This document shows, in pieces, positions 1 through 7,058 of a stretch of 35,778 nt of DNA. Numbering within the stretch: position 1 is the first letter of the stretch; each line of letters opens with the position of its first letter. Location of the stretch: positions 1 through 35,778 of the forward strand of contig NZ_FZOD01000085.1 of the NCBI RefSeq assembly GCF_900188345.1, given 5' to 3'. The position numbers were made by a program, and so were the translations under genes. Origin of the DNA: Streptosporangium subroseum (GTDB taxonomy: Bacteria; Actinomycetota; Actinomycetes; Streptosporangiales; Streptosporangiaceae). The notes beneath the pieces are model-generated. The model was not told the origin of the DNA and ran no database searches. It saw only the letters and a list, made by a program, of their open reading frames with translations.

Positions 1-215
1 ACCGCAGGAGCGGAGTCCTCCTTGGCCTCGCTGGGAGCGGGATCCATCATGGCGGCGTTGGAGACCGCGGGAGCGGGATCCATCATGGCATCGCTGGAGA
101 CGGCGGGAGCGGGGTCCGGCGTGGCGGCGCTGGAGGTCGCAGGAGTGCCGAGCACGGCCAGGCCGAAAGCGGCGACCGCAGCGGTACTGACGGCAACATT
201 CCGAAGATGAAGCAT
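1..215 (-). CDS. Secreted repeat-containing protein, N-terminal part only
   Basis: The frame opens at ATG 213-215 (minus) and runs off the left edge, so only the first 71 codons are visible. An AAAGGGG ribosome binding site lies five bases before the start. The protein begins MLHLRNVAVSTAAVAAFGLA and continues into an Ala/Thr-rich stretch, a typical Sec signal peptide with probable cleavage near residues 28-32. The mature part is an imperfect repeat of about 12 residues built on DPAPAVS and MMDPAP, rich in Pro, Ala, Asp and Met; the DNA repeat is equally clear as GGGAGCGGGATCCATCATGG copies. I recognise no domain. The product is probably exported; its function is unknown and the rest of the gene lies outside the window. 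Confidence 0.6.
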   Translation of the reverse strand, partial: MLHLRNVAVSTAAVAAFGLAVLGTPATSSAATPDPAPAVSSDAMMDPAPAVSNAAMMDPAPSEAKEDSAPA

Positions 216-330
216 AAGAGCCCCTTTCAATGACAGCGGCATCTTTGGATGCCCGGACGGATTGTTCTCCGCCCATTGCCATTGAAAACCCGAGTAAAGA
301 AATGAATTGAAGATAATTTATTAAGTCCAC

Positions 331-574
331 CTAATATTTATGCTCAAATGCATTGATGTCGACCCGCCCCCAGGGAAGCCAAGGGGGTTCATCCGCGGCG
401 AAAGTTCGCCAGGAGAGCACATATTTGCAGCTCAGGGCCATGATCACGGGAAGGTGAGGATAGTTTACAACAACTTCCACACTCTTCACGAATGAGCGCC
501 AAAAGGGCATGAATGTCGGCTGGCGCCTCGAATATCCGGGGTGGGGCCGAATTCTCATGCCATGAAACGATCAT
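331..574 (-). pseudogene. Possible decayed Imm1-like immunity gene (frameshifted)
   Basis: Two overlapping minus-strand frames look like one broken gene. From ATG 574 the first frame reads MIVSWHENSAPPRIFEAPAD, then a helix-like IHALLALIREE and GPELQI, and hits a stop near 389. The neighbouring frame continues with VLSW and a Trp/Pro-rich tail to a stop at 331. The order (short beta start, P-A-D-I-x-A-L-L helix, G-P-E-L-x-I strand, V-L-S-W strand) resembles Imm1-type immunity proteins of polymorphic toxin systems, but this is pattern memory and not an alignment. The surrounding DNA (about 235-660) is visibly AT-richer than the rest of the window, which fits acquired and decaying sequence. It could instead be non-coding. 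Confidence 0.28.
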
Positions 575-654
575 CTTGCGGATCAAGCAACAATGATTCC
601 GTGAAACATGACGGAATGAAGAAAAATGAGATATCAGAACTATTTCAGGGACTT

Positions 655-692
655 CTGTATTGAGCGAGCCCATCTGTATTGAGCGAGCCCAT
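655..692. repeat. Perfect 19-bp tandem duplication
   Basis: CTGTATTGAGCGAGCCCAT occurs twice head to tail (655-673 and 674-692) without a mismatch, at the border between the AT-richer stretch on the left and GC-rich DNA on the right. It may be a slippage product or a junction scar. No gene covers it. Confidence 0.85.
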
Positions 693-800
693 CGCGGCCG
701 GTGTCGCAAGCGCGCGGGACCTAAGGGGACGGAACCTCGGGCGAGGCGCGGCTTCTGCCACCCCCGTCCCGGTCATGCGGTGACCGCCGTCGAAACCGCT

Positions 801-839
801 CCTCCAGGTCTGGAGGTCTTCTCTCTCCAGACCTGGAGG
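801..839. promoter_or_regulatory. Paired palindromic operator or hairpin
   Basis: A 15-bp perfect inverted repeat (801-815 with 825-839, 9-base loop) is built from two copies of the dyad CTCCAG-NN-CTGGAG, at 802-815 (NN = GT) and 825-838 (NN = AC). Each copy is itself palindromic, which suits two dimer binding sites 23 bp apart (two helical turns) better than a terminator; no T-tract follows. The region from 693 to 994 holds no other gene I can support. Whether it serves the rhodanese side or an undetected gene is open. Confidence 0.4.
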
Positions 840-994
840 GACTTCTGGAGACTGATCACGGGATCCACCGGCGACCGGTACCGCGAGGGCCGCTCACGCC
901 CCGGATGACACCTCCCGGTGTGCTCGACACCGGCCGGGGCGGATCGGCCCGGGATCCGGGGGATGAAGGACGGCCCCGGCGTTCTTGCCGGCCC

Positions 995-1318
995 TCAGGC
1001 CACGAACGGGTCTCCACCGTTCTCGCCGATCATGGGACGGCCTGCGAGGTCCCAGGACTGCATGCCGCCACCGACGTTGATCGCATCCCAGCCGACATGG
1101 TTCAGCCAGGCGGCGGCGCTCGCGGAACGACCGCCGAGGCGGCAGATCACGTACACGGGCGCGTCCTTGGGCACCTCTTCGGCCCGGGCCTGCAGCTCGC
1201 CCAGCGGGATGTGGACGGCCGTGGGCGCGTGGCCCGCTCGCCACTCGTCGGTCTCGCGTACGTCGAGCAGGAACGCATCATCCGGCACGGCCTGCACTTC
1301 GATTTCAGGAACACTCAT
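995..1318 (-). CDS. Single-domain rhodanese-like sulfurtransferase
   Basis: The 107-residue product is one rhodanese domain with almost no extra sequence. It has the early motif LLDVRETDEWRAGHAPTAVH, typical of GlpE/PspE-like single-domain proteins, and the active-site loop CRLGGRS with catalytic Cys59. The family moves sulfane sulfur from a donor such as thiosulfate to cyanide, thiols or protein acceptors through a cysteine persulfide; the native acceptor here cannot be read from sequence. The start is ATG 1318, with only a weak purine stretch upstream. It is cytoplasmic, with no signal peptide. It lies downstream of the LCP gene on the same strand but behind a terminator-like hairpin, so it is probably transcribed separately. 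Confidence 0.9.
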   Translation of the reverse strand: MSVPEIEVQAVPDDAFLLDVRETDEWRAGHAPTAVHIPLGELQARAEEVPKDAPVYVICRLGGRSASAAAWLNHVGWDAINVGGGMQSWDLAGRPMIGENGGDPFVA

Positions 1319-1471
1319 GAACCCATTGTCCCAAGTCCTTCACCGAATGTGGCCCAAAGCCGCTCAGAGGCCCTCCGTCTCACCCGCGCACCGCCTTCGC
1401 CGGATCGTCCCGCCGTGAATCCGACGGCCGGCGGCCTCCGCGTCTGCCGGACGCCACGACCGCCGCGGAGA

Positions 1472-1514
1472 CGCGGGCCCTTTCCCCGGTTTCACGCCGG
1501 GAAAAGGGCCCGCG
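1472..1514 (-). terminator. Rho-independent-type hairpin after the LCP gene
   Basis: CGCGGGCCCTTTCCC (1472-1486) pairs with GGGAAAAGGGCCCGCG (1499-1514) with one bulged A. The hairpin lies 48 bases past the LCP stop codon, between it and the rhodanese gene. No long T-tract follows, as is common in high-GC actinobacteria. Confidence 0.6.
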
Positions 1515-1562
1515 CTTGGTGCGGCGGGAGGCGTCCCCGGTGTTCACGCGGGAGACACGGGA

Positions 1563-2864
1563 TCACTTCGGGAGGACGTCCTTGGGAACGGGCTTGTCCT
1601 CGGCCAGTGCCTTGAACATGCGAAGAGCCTTGGTCTGGTCCCACTTGACGACGGCCTGGCCGTTGATGGTGGGCAGCGAGCCGATGGGGACGACCGTGGT
1701 GACCGGGTTGCCGCCCATGGCGAGAGCGAGGGAGAGCAGGTTGAAGACGCCGCTCTCCTCGCCGACGCCCACGGAGTCGGCGGCGCTCAGCGCGAGCGGG
1801 ATGGAGGTGAAGGGGTTGATCAGGACCCCCGGGCTCGCGGCCTGCTTCACCACCGCGGAGAAGAACTGGCGCTGGCGCTGGGTCCGGTCGAAGTCGGGGA
1901 TGGCGCCGGTGGCGCGGGTGCGGACGTATCCGAGGGCCGTTCCGCCGTCCATCACCTGCAGTCCCTTCTTCAGGTTGATCCCGGCCTTGCGGTCCTTGAT
2001 GGCCTGCGGGACGTTGATCTCGACTCCGCCGATGGCGTCGACGATGCCCACGAAGCCGCCGAAGCCGATCTCCATGTAGTGGTCCAGCCTCAGCCCGGTG
2101 ACCTTCTCCACGGTCCTGGCGAGCAGCTTGGGACCGCCGTCGGGGAAGGCGTAGGCGGCGTTGAGCTTGTCGCTGCCGTGGCCGTCGATCGGCACGTAGG
2201 AGTCACGCGGAAGGCTGACCAGGGTCGGGCGGCCGTCGCCGTCCGGGATGTGCAGCAGCATCATCGTGTCGGTCCGGCGGCCGACGGCCGCGCCGGTGGC
2301 GAGCTTCTTGCGCTGGGCCTTGGTCAGGCCCTCGCGGCTGTCGGAGCCGACCAGCAGCCAGTTGGTGCCGGCGGTGGCGGCGGGACGGCCTTCGTAGTCT
2401 TCGAGAGCGGCGACCTTGTCCAATCTCGAACTGATCACGAAATATCCGCCGATGGCCAGCACCAGCAGCACCACGAGCAGACCGACGAGAATCCGCACGG
2501 CCAGCCTGCCGGGACGCTTGGGCCGCCAGGAGCGGCTCGGGGTCCGGGGTCCGCCCTTCCCGCCGGAGCCCCCGCCGGAGACGGCCGAGGGGCCGCCCTG
2601 GAAGGCGGTGGTGGGCGCCTCCGCGGACGACGACAGGGGCCTGACGGGGGTCGAGCCCGACCTGGCCTTGCCGTACACCCGCGAGGATCCCCGAGGGCAC
2701 GCGTCGTCCGCCGGCGCTTCCCTCACGGGCTCCGCGGGTGCGCCGGGCACCGGGTAGGCCGGCTGCCCAGCCGCTCGCGGCGGCATGGGCGCGGGCATGG
2801 GCGACCGCAGCTTACGGGTGCGATCGTCGTCTTCCGGCCAGTCAGCCACGTCGTGTTCCGCCAC
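1563..2864 (-). CDS. LytR-CpsA-Psr (LCP) family cell-wall glycopolymer ligase
   Basis: The 433-residue protein has a cytoplasmic Pro/Gly/Ser-rich head (1-118), one membrane helix (about 121-144) and an extracellular LCP catalytic domain (about 165-330). Conserved LCP features are visible: WLLVGSDSREG, GRRTDTMMLLHI with the Arg-Arg-Asp metal/phosphate motif at 196-199, VSLPRDSYVPI with Arg220, DKLNAAYAF, and DRTQRQRQF. LCP enzymes transfer undecaprenyl-linked glycopolymers (teichoic acid-like or arabinogalactan-type) onto peptidoglycan; the polymer is not deducible here. The track start is GTG 2864 with only a weak GAGAA just before it, so a start a few codons downstream is possible. The long disordered head may be a kinase target, given the PknA/PknB genes nearby, but that is inference. 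It is divergent from the CNNM genes. Confidence 0.92.
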   Translation of the reverse strand: MAEHDVADWPEDDDRTRKLRSPMPAPMPPRAAGQPAYPVPGAPAEPVREAPADDACPRGSSRVYGKARSGSTPVRPLSSSAEAPTTAFQGGPSAVSGGGSGGKGGPRTPSRSWRPKRPGRLAVRILVGLLVVLLVLAIGGYFVISSRLDKVAALEDYEGRPAATAGTNWLLVGSDSREGLTKAQRKKLATGAAVGRRTDTMMLLHIPDGDGRPTLVSLPRDSYVPIDGHGSDKLNAAYAFPDGGPKLLARTVEKVTGLRLDHYMEIGFGGFVGIVDAIGGVEINVPQAIKDRKAGINLKKGLQVMDGGTALGYVRTRATGAIPDFDRTQRQRQFFSAVVKQAASPGVLINPFTSIPLALSAADSVGVGEESGVFNLLSLALAMGGNPVTTVVPIGSLPTINGQAVVKWDQTKALRMFKALAEDKPVPKDVLPK

Positions 2865-3094
2865 TTCTCGATCTCAGGGTGAGAACGTCATTATCGACGC
2901 TACGTCGTCGCTCCCGTGTGCGCAGATAGGTCTTAAAGGTTCTCCTGCGTAAAAGTACACAGAAGGGTACTTAGCCACCGGCAATGCGATCGTCGGCCGA
3001 TCCGGAAACATCGACCCCCATCTGGATCGTTACGGTAGAGACGACTGCTGCTCGAAAGGATGATCGTGTCCACTTCGGACCCGTGGAGTACCTG

Positions 3095-3144
3095 CCCGTG
3101 CGAATGCACGGGAATCGCTGATTCAACCGGGAGAGCAACCCGGT
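3095..3144 (+). promoter_or_regulatory. Structured 5' leader covering the CNNM ribosome binding site
   Basis: Three hairpins follow one another: CCCGTGC/GCACGGG (3095-3101 with 3106-3112, GAAT loop), AATC/GATT (3113-3116 with 3120-3123), and ACCGGG/CCCGGT (3126-3131 with 3139-3144, loop AGAGCAA). The last places the GGGAGAG ribosome binding site in its stem and loop and ends inside the GTG start codon at 3143. This suggests control of translation start. It does not match an M-box that I can recognise. Confidence 0.45.
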
Positions 3145-4597
3145 GAACACGGCTCTTGGCCTGCTGGCCGTACTACTTCTCACCCTGGCCACCGGTTATT
3201 TCGTCGCCCAGGAGTTCGCCTTCGTGGCCGCCGACCGCGGCGTGCTGCGCGAACAGGCCGACGCCGGTGACGCCGCCGCCAAGCGGGCGCTGGAGGTGAC
3301 CGGACGCCTGTCGTTCATGCTGTCGGGCGCGCAACTCGGCATCACCGTCACCGCCCTGCTGGTCGGCTTCATCTCCGAACCCGCCATCGCCACGGTGATC
3401 CGCCCGTGGCTACAGGCGGCGGGCGTGCCCGAGGGCGCCGTACCGGGCATCGCCGTGGCCCTGGCCGTGGCGATCGCCACGGTCGTCCAGATGGTGCTCG
3501 GCGAGCTGGCCCCCAAAAACTTGGGCATCGCCCGTCCCGAACCGGTGGCCAAGTTCCTCTCCGGCTCGACCCTCGTCTATCTCAAGATCGCCGGGCCGAT
3601 CATCCGGCTGTTCGACTCCGCCGCCACCGGCCTGCTGCGCCTGGTGGGCGTGGAGCCCGTCGAGGAGATCGAGCACGGCGCCAGCCCCGAGGAGCTGTCC
3701 CGGATCATCTCCGAGTCGGCCATGGCCGGCGACCTCCCGCCGGGGCTGTCGGAGCTGCTGGAGCGCGCGCTGGAGTTCGGTGACCGCACCGCCGAGGACG
3801 TCATGGTGCCGCGGCCCCGCGTGGTGCTGCTCAGGGACGAGCGCCCGATCTCCGACCTGCTCGACGCGGTCCGCGAGCACGGTCACTCCCGTTACCCGGT
3901 GCTCTGCAACGAGAACGGCGACGACGTGGTCGGCGTCACCGGTGTGCGGGAGCTGCTGCGCTCCGGCCTGTCCGACGGCTCGCTGGAGAAGATCACCCGC
4001 CCCGCGCTCCTGGTTCCGACCTCCCTGCCACTGCCGGCCGTGCTGGAGCGCATGCGCTCCGCCGGCGACGACATGGCCTGCGTCATCGACGAGTACGGCG
4101 GTCTGGCCGGTGTGGTCACCATCGAGGACCTCGCCGAGGAGCTCGTGGGCGAGCTCATGGACGAGAACGACCCGGAGCCCGCGGGGGTCGTCGCGGGCGA
4201 CGACGGCACCTGGGACCTCCCGGGCACGCTGCGACTCGACGAGGTCGAGCGGGCCACCAAGCTGTCGCTCCCCGAGAGCGACGACTACGACACCATCGCC
4301 GGCCTCGTGCTCGCCGCCCTCGGGCGGATGGCCGAACCCGGCGACCAGGTCACCGTCACCCTGACCATGGAGAACGACCCCTTGGAAAACGACGGCGCGG
4401 ACGAGGCCGACGCGGTGCTCACCGTGCTGTCGGTGCATCGCAGGGTTCCCGAGTGGGTACGGCTCGCGCCCGTCGCCCCCGGGGAAGCCGTGCCCACAGA
4501 CGAGAAAGAGAACGAACCGGCGATGACCGCGCCGCGGATGATCGAGCGTGGCCCCGGCACACCCATGATCGAGCGAAGCGCGGTGGAGAAACGATGA
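3143..4597 (+). CDS. CNNM/CorC (HlyC-type) membrane protein with CBS pair
   Basis: The 484-residue protein starts at GTG 3143 behind GGGAGAG. Residues 1 to about 195 form the DUF21/CNNM membrane domain with the family motifs FVAQEFAFVAADR, SGAQLGITVTALLVGFISEP and GELAPKNLGIA. Residues about 215-335 are a CBS pair (TAEDVMVPRPRVV, HSRYPVL, VIDEYGGLAGVVTIEDL), and about 345-415 a CorC/HlyC C-terminal domain (GTWDLPGTLRLDEVERATKL). CNNM/CorC proteins are linked to Mg2+ export or homeostasis, with ATP-Mg sensed at the CBS pair; older haemolysin labels are not reliable. The tail after about 430 is charged and probably disordered. The gene overlaps the next one by ATGA, so the two are probably co-translated and may form a heteromer. 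A hairpin leader precedes it. Confidence 0.93.
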   Translation: MNTALGLLAVLLLTLATGYFVAQEFAFVAADRGVLREQADAGDAAAKRALEVTGRLSFMLSGAQLGITVTALLVGFISEPAIATVIRPWLQAAGVPEGAVPGIAVALAVAIATVVQMVLGELAPKNLGIARPEPVAKFLSGSTLVYLKIAGPIIRLFDSAATGLLRLVGVEPVEEIEHGASPEELSRIISESAMAGDLPPGLSELLERALEFGDRTAEDVMVPRPRVVLLRDERPISDLLDAVREHGHSRYPVLCNENGDDVVGVTGVRELLRSGLSDGSLEKITRPALLVPTSLPLPAVLERMRSAGDDMACVIDEYGGLAGVVTIEDLAEELVGELMDENDPEPAGVVAGDDGTWDLPGTLRLDEVERATKLSLPESDDYDTIAGLVLAALGRMAEPGDQVTVTLTMENDPLENDGADEADAVLTVLSVHRRVPEWVRLAPVAPGEAVPTDEKENEPAMTAPRMIERGPGTPMIERSAVEKR

Positions 4598-5628
4598 GCG
4601 CCACCGCGGCCCTGCTGCTCGGCGTGGTCCTGCTGATCGGCAACGCCTTCTTCGTCGCCGCCGAGTTCGCGGTGATCTCGGCTCGCAGGCACCGCCTGGA
4701 GGAGCTCGCGGGCAAGGGCGGCCGGTTGACCCGGATCGCCGCTCGCACCGCCGTACGCGGGAGCAGGGAGCTTCCCCTGATGCTCGCCGGGGCACAGCTC
4801 GGCATCACCCTGTGCTCGCTCGGCCTGGGCATGGTGACCGAGCCGGCCATCGAGCACCTGCTCGAACCGGTCTTCGCGGCGGTCGGCCTGCCCGGCTCGC
4901 TGCGGGTGCCCGTCTCGCTCGTGATCGCGCTGGCGCTGATCACCTTCCTCCACATGGTGGTCGGCGAGATGGCGCCCAAGTCGTGGGCGCTGACCCACCC
5001 TGAGACGGCGGCGATGGGATTGGCCCTGCCGTTCCGGGGCTTCACCTGGGTGGTGCGGCCGGTCCTCGCCTCGCTCAACGGCCTGACCAACGCGATGCTC
5101 AGGCTGTTCGGCGTGCACACGAAGGACGAACTGGCCACCACCAGGACCCCGGTTCAGCTGGCCATGCTGGTCGGTGAGTCGGGCCGGATGGGCCTGCTCG
5201 ACCGCAACGAGCACGACCTGCTCACCAGGGCCCTGCGGGTTCACCAGCAGCCGGTCGAGCGGCTGATGCTGCCCATCGCGCGGGTCACCTGCGTGACCGG
5301 GGACGCCACGGGATCCGAGATGCGCAGGATCGCCGCGGACAGCGGGCACCTGCGGCTGCTGGTCAACTCAGGCAGGCCGAGCGACGTCCTGGGCGTGCTG
5401 CACGTCAGGGACATCCTGATCCGGCCCGAGGCGAGCCCCTCCGAGCTCGCCCGGCCGGCGCCCCGGCTGCAGAAGACCACGACGATCCCCGAGGCGGTCT
5501 CCACGCTCCAGGACGCCCACGCCCACGTGGGCATCGTCACCGACGCGGGCGGCGAGGTCATCGGGATGGTGAGCCTCACCGACCTTCTGGGCGAGCTTCT
5601 GGACGTCCGGGCTCTCGTCACGCGCTAG
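4594..5628 (+). CDS. Second CNNM/CorC-type membrane protein, short form
   Basis: I place the start at ATG 4594, inside the stop of the previous gene (ATGA overlap) and after GGTGGAGAA, which gives 344 residues; a longer upstream frame reads only through the coding sequence of the first CNNM gene. The DUF21 membrane domain (1 to about 190) carries FFVAAEFAVISARRHRLEEL, LAGAQLGITLCSLGLGMVTEP and VGEMAPKSWALTHPE. A CBS pair follows (about 210-340, with VERLMLPIARV, HLRLLVN, VLGVLHVRDIL, HVGIVTDAGGEVIGMVSLTDLLGELL). Unlike its neighbour it lacks the CorC_HlyC C-terminal domain. Such tandem long and short CNNM pairs are common in actinobacteria. It probably acts with the first protein in divalent-cation handling at the membrane. 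Confidence 0.92.
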   Translation: MSATAALLLGVVLLIGNAFFVAAEFAVISARRHRLEELAGKGGRLTRIAARTAVRGSRELPLMLAGAQLGITLCSLGLGMVTEPAIEHLLEPVFAAVGLPGSLRVPVSLVIALALITFLHMVVGEMAPKSWALTHPETAAMGLALPFRGFTWVVRPVLASLNGLTNAMLRLFGVHTKDELATTRTPVQLAMLVGESGRMGLLDRNEHDLLTRALRVHQQPVERLMLPIARVTCVTGDATGSEMRRIAADSGHLRLLVNSGRPSDVLGVLHVRDILIRPEASPSELARPAPRLQKTTTIPEAVSTLQDAHAHVGIVTDAGGEVIGMVSLTDLLGELLDVRALVTR

Positions 5629-5640
5629 CGAACAGGACAG

Positions 5641-5675
5641 ACGGGCCGGGGAGAAACCTCTCCCCGGCCCGTTTT
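5641..5675 (+). terminator. Strong intrinsic terminator after the CNNM pair
   Basis: ACGGGCCGGGGAG (5641-5653) pairs perfectly with CTCCCCGGCCCGT (5660-5672), loop AAACCT, followed by TTTT. It lies 12 bases past the stop codon. From here to the tRNA terminator (5676-5931) I see no supported gene. Confidence 0.9.
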
Positions 5676-5931
5676 CTCTGTCAGCGTAATCGGATCGGCC
5701 CTCGACGCGGAGGTTGCAAGTGATCCGAAAGTGATCGGCAAGCGGTGCTGGTTAGAAACGGGGGCGCACCCCACAGTCGGCCCAAAAGGTAAAAGGACCG
5801 TGCGTAACGGCTGGGTCTTCTCTATAACGGAGCGAACGGCTACTTTGATCGATGATCGCTTGACCGGCTCACCCGACTCGAAACTCCACGGACGGCCCCG
5901 ATGAACGCGCAGCTCCCGAGAAACGAACAAA

Positions 5932-5961
5932 GCCCCGACGCGCTGTCCGCGCGATCGGGGC
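5932..5961 (-). terminator. Terminator of tRNA-Leu
   Basis: On the minus strand GCCCCGA-T-CGCGC pairs with GCGCG-TCGGGGC (5955-5961 with 5932-5938, and 5949-5953 with 5939-5943, one bulge), followed by a T-rich run. It lies about 20 bases past the 3' end of the tRNA. Confidence 0.75.
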
Positions 5962-5980
5962 CTTGCGTGATTGCCTTAAG

Positions 5981-6063
5981 TGGGCGAGGAGGGATTTGAA
6001 CCCTCACGTCCTTTCGGACACACGGACCTGAACCGTGCGCGTCTGCCGTTCCGCCACCCGCCC
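5981..6063 (-). tRNA. tRNA-Leu (anticodon CAG)
   Basis: Read on the minus strand from 6063, the acceptor stem GGGCGGG pairs with CTCGCCC at the 3' end, and position 5981 gives discriminator A. The D arm holds TGGCGGAACGGCAGACGC. The anticodon stem CACGG/CCGTG encloses TTCAGGT with anticodon CAG, reading CUG. A long variable arm (GTCC GAAA GGAC) identifies a class II tRNA, and the T arm GAGGGTTCAAATCCCTC is canonical. CCA is not encoded. A TAATGT hexamer at 6082-6087 (minus) could be its -10 box. A leucine tRNA beside fhaA matches the order in other actinobacteria. Confidence 0.95.
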
Positions 6064-6140
6064 TTGTTGGGTGCGGTCGAAACATTAGCACGAATCGGCC
6101 GGTACCCATGAACCCGGATACGATCCTCCTAGATGCGAAG

Positions 6141-6290
6141 CGGAGGGGCCGGGTGCAGGAGAGCGAGGAACGAGCCAACGAGCGCCCGAGCGACCGCGAT
6201 CATGTAAGCGGGCGGAGGAACCGGGTGCGGAGAGGCGACGACCGAGCCGACGAGTTCCCGAGCGACCGCGACCAGATAGACGGAGGAAGG
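6141..6290 (+). repeat. About 70-bp imperfect tandem repeat in the fhaA leader
   Basis: CGGAGG begins at 6141, 6213 and 6281. The first two units align over about 65 bases (CCGGGTGC, GAGCC.ACGAG, CCCGAGCGACCGCGA are shared), and the third is cut short where it becomes the fhaA ribosome binding site GGGAGG. No frame through it looks coding. It sits between the tRNA and the cell-division operon and probably forms its untranslated leader or promoter region. Confidence 0.6.
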
Positions 6291-6300
6291 GAGGTACCCG

Positions 6301-7041
6301 GTGGGAGTCCTTCAGCGTTTCGAGCGAAGGCTCGAAGGCTTGGTTGAAGGGGCCTTTGCGCGGGCGTTCAAATCTGACCTTCAGCCGGTAGAGGTCGCCA
6401 GCGCGGTCCAACGGGAGATGGACGAACGGGCGGCGATCGTCGCGCAGGGGCGCACGCTCGTGCCGAACGACTTCGTGGTGGAACTGTCCACGACCGACAG
6501 CGAACGCCTCGAGGTCTATGCCGACAGCATCGGCCACGAGCTCGCGAACCTCGCCAGGGAGTACGCCAAGGAGCAGGGTTACTCATTCGTGGGACCTGTC
6601 CGGGTCCGCTTCGAGACCGCCGGTGATCTCGCGGTCGGCCTGTTCCGCATCCGCTCAGGAGTGATCCGCGGCGCGACGGTCGAGCAGGACGAGATCCGCC
6701 AGCCCGTGAGCGACGTTCCCGCGCCCAAACTGAATCCCTTCGAGGGCCACCCCCGCCTGCTGGTCTCCACCCAGGACGACCCGCAGGGACAACGGTCCTA
6801 CGATCTGACAACACCGGTGACGCTGCTCGGCAGGGGCACCGACTGTGATCTACGGCTGGTCGACCCGGGTGTGTCCCGGCACCACGCCGAGCTGCGCGTG
6901 GAGGGTCCCCAGGTCGCACTCGTCGACCTCGGCTCCACGAACGGCACCTTCGTCAACGGCCAGCCGGTTCGCCGGGTCGAGCTCCAGAACGGCACTCGCG
7001 TGACCCTGGGGCGGACGACTCTGGTTTTCCGGCGCGATTAA
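6301..7041 (+). CDS. fhaA: FhaA: DUF3662 plus FHA phosphothreonine-binding protein
   Basis: The 246-residue protein starts at GTG 6301 after GGGAGGTACCCG. Residues 1 to about 115 are the DUF3662 (FhaA N-terminal) domain beginning MGVLQRFERRLEGLVEGAFA, and residues about 170-245 are an FHA domain with LLGRGTDCDLRLVDPGVSRH, then LVDLGSTNGTFVNG. The Gly-Arg, Ser-Arg-His and Thr-Asn-Gly residues that bind phosphothreonine are all present. In mycobacteria FhaA is a substrate and partner of PknB and binds the phosphorylated pseudokinase domain of MviN/MurJ, restraining peptidoglycan synthesis. The linker between domains is much shorter than in M. tuberculosis FhaA. It is the first gene of a seven-gene operon with the kinases that would write the phosphothreonine it reads. 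Confidence 0.96.
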   Translation: MGVLQRFERRLEGLVEGAFARAFKSDLQPVEVASAVQREMDERAAIVAQGRTLVPNDFVVELSTTDSERLEVYADSIGHELANLAREYAKEQGYSFVGPVRVRFETAGDLAVGLFRIRSGVIRGATVEQDEIRQPVSDVPAPKLNPFEGHPRLLVSTQDDPQGQRSYDLTTPVTLLGRGTDCDLRLVDPGVSRHHAELRVEGPQVALVDLGSTNGTFVNGQPVRRVELQNGTRVTLGRTTLVFRRD

Positions 7042-7058
7042 AGGTAAACAGACGGTCC

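Noticed and set aside
905..1615. Plus-strand frame of 236 codons over the rhodanese gene
   Set aside because: Antisense to an intact rhodanese with its catalytic loop; Arg/Gly/Pro-rich translation.
3410..4795. Long minus-strand frame opposite the CNNM genes
   Set aside because: Arg/Gly/His-rich translation in the shadow of two clear family members; high-GC codon structure produces it.
5625..5930. Minus-strand 101-codon frame between the CNNM terminator and the tRNA terminator
   Set aside because: It runs through a strong terminator hairpin and shows no domain or ribosome binding site.
5676..5931. Riboswitch in the 5.7-5.9 kb gap
   Set aside because: No recognisable conserved core and no downstream gene on the right strand.
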